In this document: in pieces, positions 63,264 to 64,000 of the stretch | How the letters are laid out: every line of letters begins with the position of its first letter | How positions within the stretch are numbered: position 1 is the first letter of the stretch | NCBI RefSeq assembly: GCF_030440425.1 | Contig: NZ_CP098023.1 | Span: 310,001 to 374,000, forward strand | Length of the DNA stretch: 64,000 nucleotides | Source: Microbulbifer sp. MI-G | GTDB lineage: Bacteria > Pseudomonadota > Gammaproteobacteria > Pseudomonadales > Cellvibrionaceae | Reading direction: 5' to 3' | Made by a program: the position numbers and the translations under genes | Notes under the pieces: generated by a model | The model's input: the letters and a program-made list of their open reading frames with translations, nothing else | Database searches by the model: none | What the model was told of the DNA's origin: nothing

Positions 63264-64000
63264 CCTGTGTGTTTTTTCTAAAATGGGTTGGCATTGTTGA
63301 TATGGGTTGGTTCAGGCGGGTTGTGAAAAAATGCCGATTTTCAACAACCCACCTGAACAGCCACAAATAAGCCCTTGCAATGGCACTTGAAACTGACTAT
63401 AGTCATTGTACTTGTTATCAACATACGCTTTTTATTTCAAGCGTTAATTCTATCCTGTCTTCAAGCGAAGAAATCAAGTAATGGGGGGCTCAGCATGTTT
63501 AAAAAAATCACTATCTACGCACTGTTGGGCTTCGCTGCCAGAACCTTCTTCGGATAAATCTGTTTCTTTCCCTCTTCGGGATAAGTGCTTCAACATTTAT
63601 CTGTTGTAGGCCGATAGCCTCATCAATTAGCCACTGATATCGATAGTTGCCTGAAACTCTCTGTGCAACTGCGATGCTGTGCCTGAGCGCAGTTTATCGG
63701 TCCCGGCTTTGAAGTTACCAACAGGCATCCTGGCTATCCTGCGCCTGCTCATCATGTGTCTAAAAGAGCAATCGCCTCTGCCAGGGGCAGTTATTGTCCG
63801 TAAGCACTTTACGCTTTTTGCAGGTTTGAAACTACAGGTTTTCAGGCCGGGGACACTGCTGCTTTGAAAAAGTTAATAGTTCTTCAAAATTGAGAAAAAA
63901 TGCATACTTTTAAAGAAAACTCAGCTAGTGGCAGTGCCGTGGTGAAAACACTGCAAGCATCGTCACAGGCTGTAATACGCCTGGTAATTTCTGATAAAAA
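63264..64000. other. Distal region after rtcA, no convincing gene
   Basis: About 740 AT-rich bases. A short frame at 63495-63557 (20 residues, MFKKITIYALLGFAARTFFG, with GGGGGG 7 bases before it) is the best coding candidate; it could extend upstream to a TTG at 63375. No family is recognised. A long hairpin lies at 63310-63358. Confidence 0.4.
63310..63358. repeat. Long inverted repeat after rtcA
   Basis: GTTCAGG, one base, then GGGTTGT on the left (from 63310) mirrors ACAACCC, one base, then CCTGAAC on the right (to 63358); GAAAA and TTTTC extend the stem inward. There is no T tract, so it may be a terminator helped by Rho, or a small mobile repeat. Confidence 0.5.

Noticed and set aside
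63375..63557. A 60-codon frame starting with TTG after rtcA
   Set aside because: It has a hydrophobic stretch, but a TTG start without a ribosome site and no family support. Only its last 20 codons have a good ribosome site.
1..64000. CRISPR arrays, insertion sequences, integrases and rRNA genes
   Set aside because: I looked for regular spaced repeats, transposase motifs and rRNA-like stretches and saw none. The CARF domain in RtcR is the only CRISPR-related element and belongs to RNA repair.

Overview
The window reads as a chromosome segment of a marine or soil gammaproteobacterium. Coding density is high and most genes are GC-rich. Several gene blocks are laid out as in Pseudomonas and its relatives: HAD phosphatase / rppH / ptsP, lgt-thyA-folA, creB-creC-creD, and a DUF3450-ExbB-ExbB-ExbD-TonB-TPR cluster. 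A Cellvibrionales-type organism (for example near Microbulbifer) fits this layout and the large TonB receptor paired with a secreted peptidase, but that placement is an inference from gene content only.

Layout. 1-1.7 kb: the end of an acyl-CoA dehydrogenase, a DUF3094 membrane peptide and a nitroreductase that keeps the substrate-binding residues of iodotyrosine deiodinase. 1.7-5.3 kb: creBCD, with a long dyad covering the creD ribosome binding site. 5.4-7.9 kb: an EVE-domain protein and a LytS/LytTR-type two-component pair. 8-12.2 kb: an RND permease and its adaptor. 12.5-19.2 kb: a lipoprotein, a ParD-like/methionine aminopeptidase pair, a carotenoid-desaturase-like flavoprotein, an OmpA-type lipoprotein, a HAD phosphatase and rsmE. 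19.2-22.3 kb: an AT-rich, gene-poor stretch holding a secreted metzincin protease. 22.3-26.7 kb: a second RND adaptor/permease pair. 27-35.2 kb: tex, a TonB-dependent receptor and an S9 peptidase. 35.3-40.4 kb: ptsP, rppH, a HAD phosphatase and an imelysin lipoprotein.

40.5-46 kb holds a peptidoglycan block: a MepK-like DUF882 endopeptidase and three tandem YcbB-type L,D-transpeptidases, all with an intact catalytic cysteine motif. 46.4-49.5 kb carries an NRDE protein, lgt, thyA and folA. 49.8-55 kb is a six-gene energy-transduction operon (DUF3450, two ExbB-like channels, ExbD, TonB, TPR protein), ending in a clear terminator. 55.4-58.5 kb carries a TetR regulator with a perfect palindromic operator, a truncated short-chain dehydrogenase, an MBL-fold lipoprotein and a cytochrome b561.

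58.8-63.3 kb is an RNA-repair locus: divergent rtcR (CARF-sigma54 activator), a sigma54 promoter, rtcB, a structured tRNA-like RNA in the 300-base gap, and rtcA. The tRNA-like element between the ligase and the cyclase is the most interesting observation in the window. It has a complete T-arm, a D-arm-like hairpin and an acceptor-like closing helix, but not a normal tRNA body. The last 0.7 kb has a long hairpin and no convincing gene.
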